This document shows, one piece after another, positions 63,437-64,000 of a DNA stretch of 64,000 bases (the first letter of the stretch is position 1; each line of letters opens with the position of its first letter). A model generated the notes under the pieces. The model was not told the origin of the DNA. It saw only the letters and a list, made by a program, of their open reading frames with translations, and did not search any database. A program made the translations under genes and the position numbers. The stretch spans positions 6,988 through 70,987 of the forward strand of contig DATJVY010000081.1 of assembly GCA_035501615.1 (NCBI GenBank), read 5' to 3'. The DNA comes from RPRB01 sp035501615 (GTDB lineage: Bacteria; Myxococcota; Myxococcia; Myxococcales; Myxococcaceae).

Positions 63437-63883
63437 TCAGCGATCGTTCGAGCCCCTGCTTCTGGGCTCGCAGACGCCCGGCACGTAATCCCCTGGCGCC
63501 CCGGTGGGAGTCTGGCTCGCGACCTGGATCTCCGCCGTCCCGAAGCTCAGCGTCACGGTCTCGACCGGGTTGTCGTCCGAGCTTCCGGCCGTGTTGTAGG
63601 AGCTGATGATGACGTCCGTCAGCTTGATCTTGAGATACTCGACCGTGCTCCCCGCCTTCCGGGCCACGAACATCGCCTGGCCCGGGCTCTTCCCGTTGCA
63701 AGAGGCCATCGCCAGCAGGGGCGAGGCCTTGTCCATGGACTTCACGACCTGGAAGTCCTGGTGCGTCCGCCCGCCGCGCGAGGTCCCCCAGCTGAAGGAG
63801 AGGACCTCGATCCAGTCCTTGTGCTTGTCGTCCTGGCTCTCGCCGGGGACTCCGTCGATCTTCAGGAAGTAGTCGACTGCCAT
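63437..63883 (-). CDS. hcp: Hcp-family protein (type VI secretion tube)
   Basis: A 148-residue Hcp1-type protein. It opens AVDYFLKIDGVPGESQDDKHKDWIEVLSFSWG, the family hallmark in two halves, and has SPLLAMASCNGK and YLKIKLTDVIISSY. Hcp forms hexameric rings of the type VI tube and can carry effectors. No other type VI gene is in this window, so it may be an orphan Hcp or the edge of a cluster. GGAGG lies six bases before the ATG, and the upstream gene ends eleven bases away. Confidence 0.93.
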   Translation of the reverse strand: MAVDYFLKIDGVPGESQDDKHKDWIEVLSFSWGTSRGGRTHQDFQVVKSMDKASPLLAMASCNGKSPGQAMFVARKAGSTVEYLKIKLTDVIISSYNTAGSSDDNPVETVTLSFGTAEIQVASQTPTGAPGDYVPGVCEPRSRGSNDR

Positions 63884-63894
63884 GTGCGCCTCCG

Positions 63895-64000
63895 TCAGGA
63901 CAGAGAGATGTCGAACACGAGCGACCGGCGAGCTCCACTGCCCGGCGCCTCTCGCACCACGCAGGTGCCGCGAGCCCCGGTGAAGCGGCCCGTGCCACCC
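63895..64000 (-). CDS. 3' end of a gene upstream of hcp (dirigent/AOC-like tail)
   Basis: An open frame enters from the right edge and ends at TGA 63897-63895, giving the last 34 residues. They read GGTGRFTGARGTCVV then a short variable stretch and SLVFDISLS. The GGTGRF-x-GARGT pattern and final beta strand resemble the closing strands of dirigent or allene-oxide-cyclase-like barrels. That suggests a possible cargo or effector beside Hcp. Too little is visible to be sure. Confidence 0.6.
   Translation of the reverse strand, partial: GGTGRFTGARGTCVVREAPGSGARRSLVFDISLS

Noticed and set aside
63437..63883. A complete type VI secretion cluster
   Set aside because: Only Hcp and the tail of one neighbour are visible; no sheath, baseplate, membrane or VgrG gene is in the window.

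Overview
The window is 64 kb of very GC-rich, gene-dense bacterial DNA, with most third codon positions G or C. Gene content points to Myxococcota (myxobacteria). The signs are a chemosensory operon ordered like the Myxococcus xanthus Dif operon, an MglA-like GTPase paired with a histidine kinase, response regulators with a PATAN (DUF4388) domain, LytS/LytTR regulators, and an operon of coiled-coil, zinc-peptidase, MoxR, DUF58 and BatA-like genes. The genus cannot be fixed from sequence alone. I saw no tRNA, rRNA, CRISPR array, insertion sequence or prophage.

Layout. 1-5.1 kb (minus): the 5' part of a TonB-dependent receptor under a cobalamin riboswitch, then two tandem M13 metallopeptidases. 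5.3-16.9 kb (plus): a small ORF and a ComEA-like protein, then a tight five-gene operon (DUF4175-like, gluzincin with C-terminal repeats, MoxR ATPase, DUF58, BatA-like), an OmpA-like protein and a coiled-coil/HhH protein. 17-27.8 kb: glutathione synthetase and an orphan SdhC (minus), NagZ, a Ni/Co-type transporter, a PATAN response regulator (minus), two paralogous lipoproteins, archaeal/eukaryal-type ProS, an amidohydrolase, ThpR and Hsp20. 27.9-32.7 kb (minus): complete livKHMGF branched-chain amino-acid ABC transporter. 32.8-37.1 kb: membrane proteins, a MATE exporter and a DUF1801 protein. 37.2-47.5 kb (minus): one long co-directional run with MCP, CheW, CheY, CheA, a repeat-like protein, CheC, LarB, LarC, a basic-tailed helical protein, GrpE and DnaK. 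47.6-49.2 kb: a sugar-nucleotide epimerase and a palindrome-rich non-coding stretch. 49.2-52.4 kb (minus): MglA-like GTPase, PocR histidine kinase, ThiL. 52.6-56.8 kb (plus): a GNAT enzyme, LytS-like kinase, LytTR regulator, a LytS-like pseudokinase and a cupin. 56.8-61.8 kb (minus): HrcA, M50 protease, zinc-ribbon membrane protein, DinG-type helicase. 61.9-64 kb: GlnA (plus), then Hcp and the tail of a further gene (minus), separated by a strong hairpin.

How the genes work together. The Che genes form a full signalling core (receptor, coupler, kinase, regulator, phosphatase) without CheR or CheB, as in systems that control exopolysaccharide rather than flagella. The LytS/LytTR pair is followed by a homologue that has lost its phosphoacceptor histidine and ATP-binding boxes. 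I consider that trio, the PocR-kinase/GTPase pair and the Dif-like/Lar/GrpE-DnaK run the best candidates for less-described biology. Several genes appear leaderless, with a TAnnnT box 9-10 nt before a GTG start.
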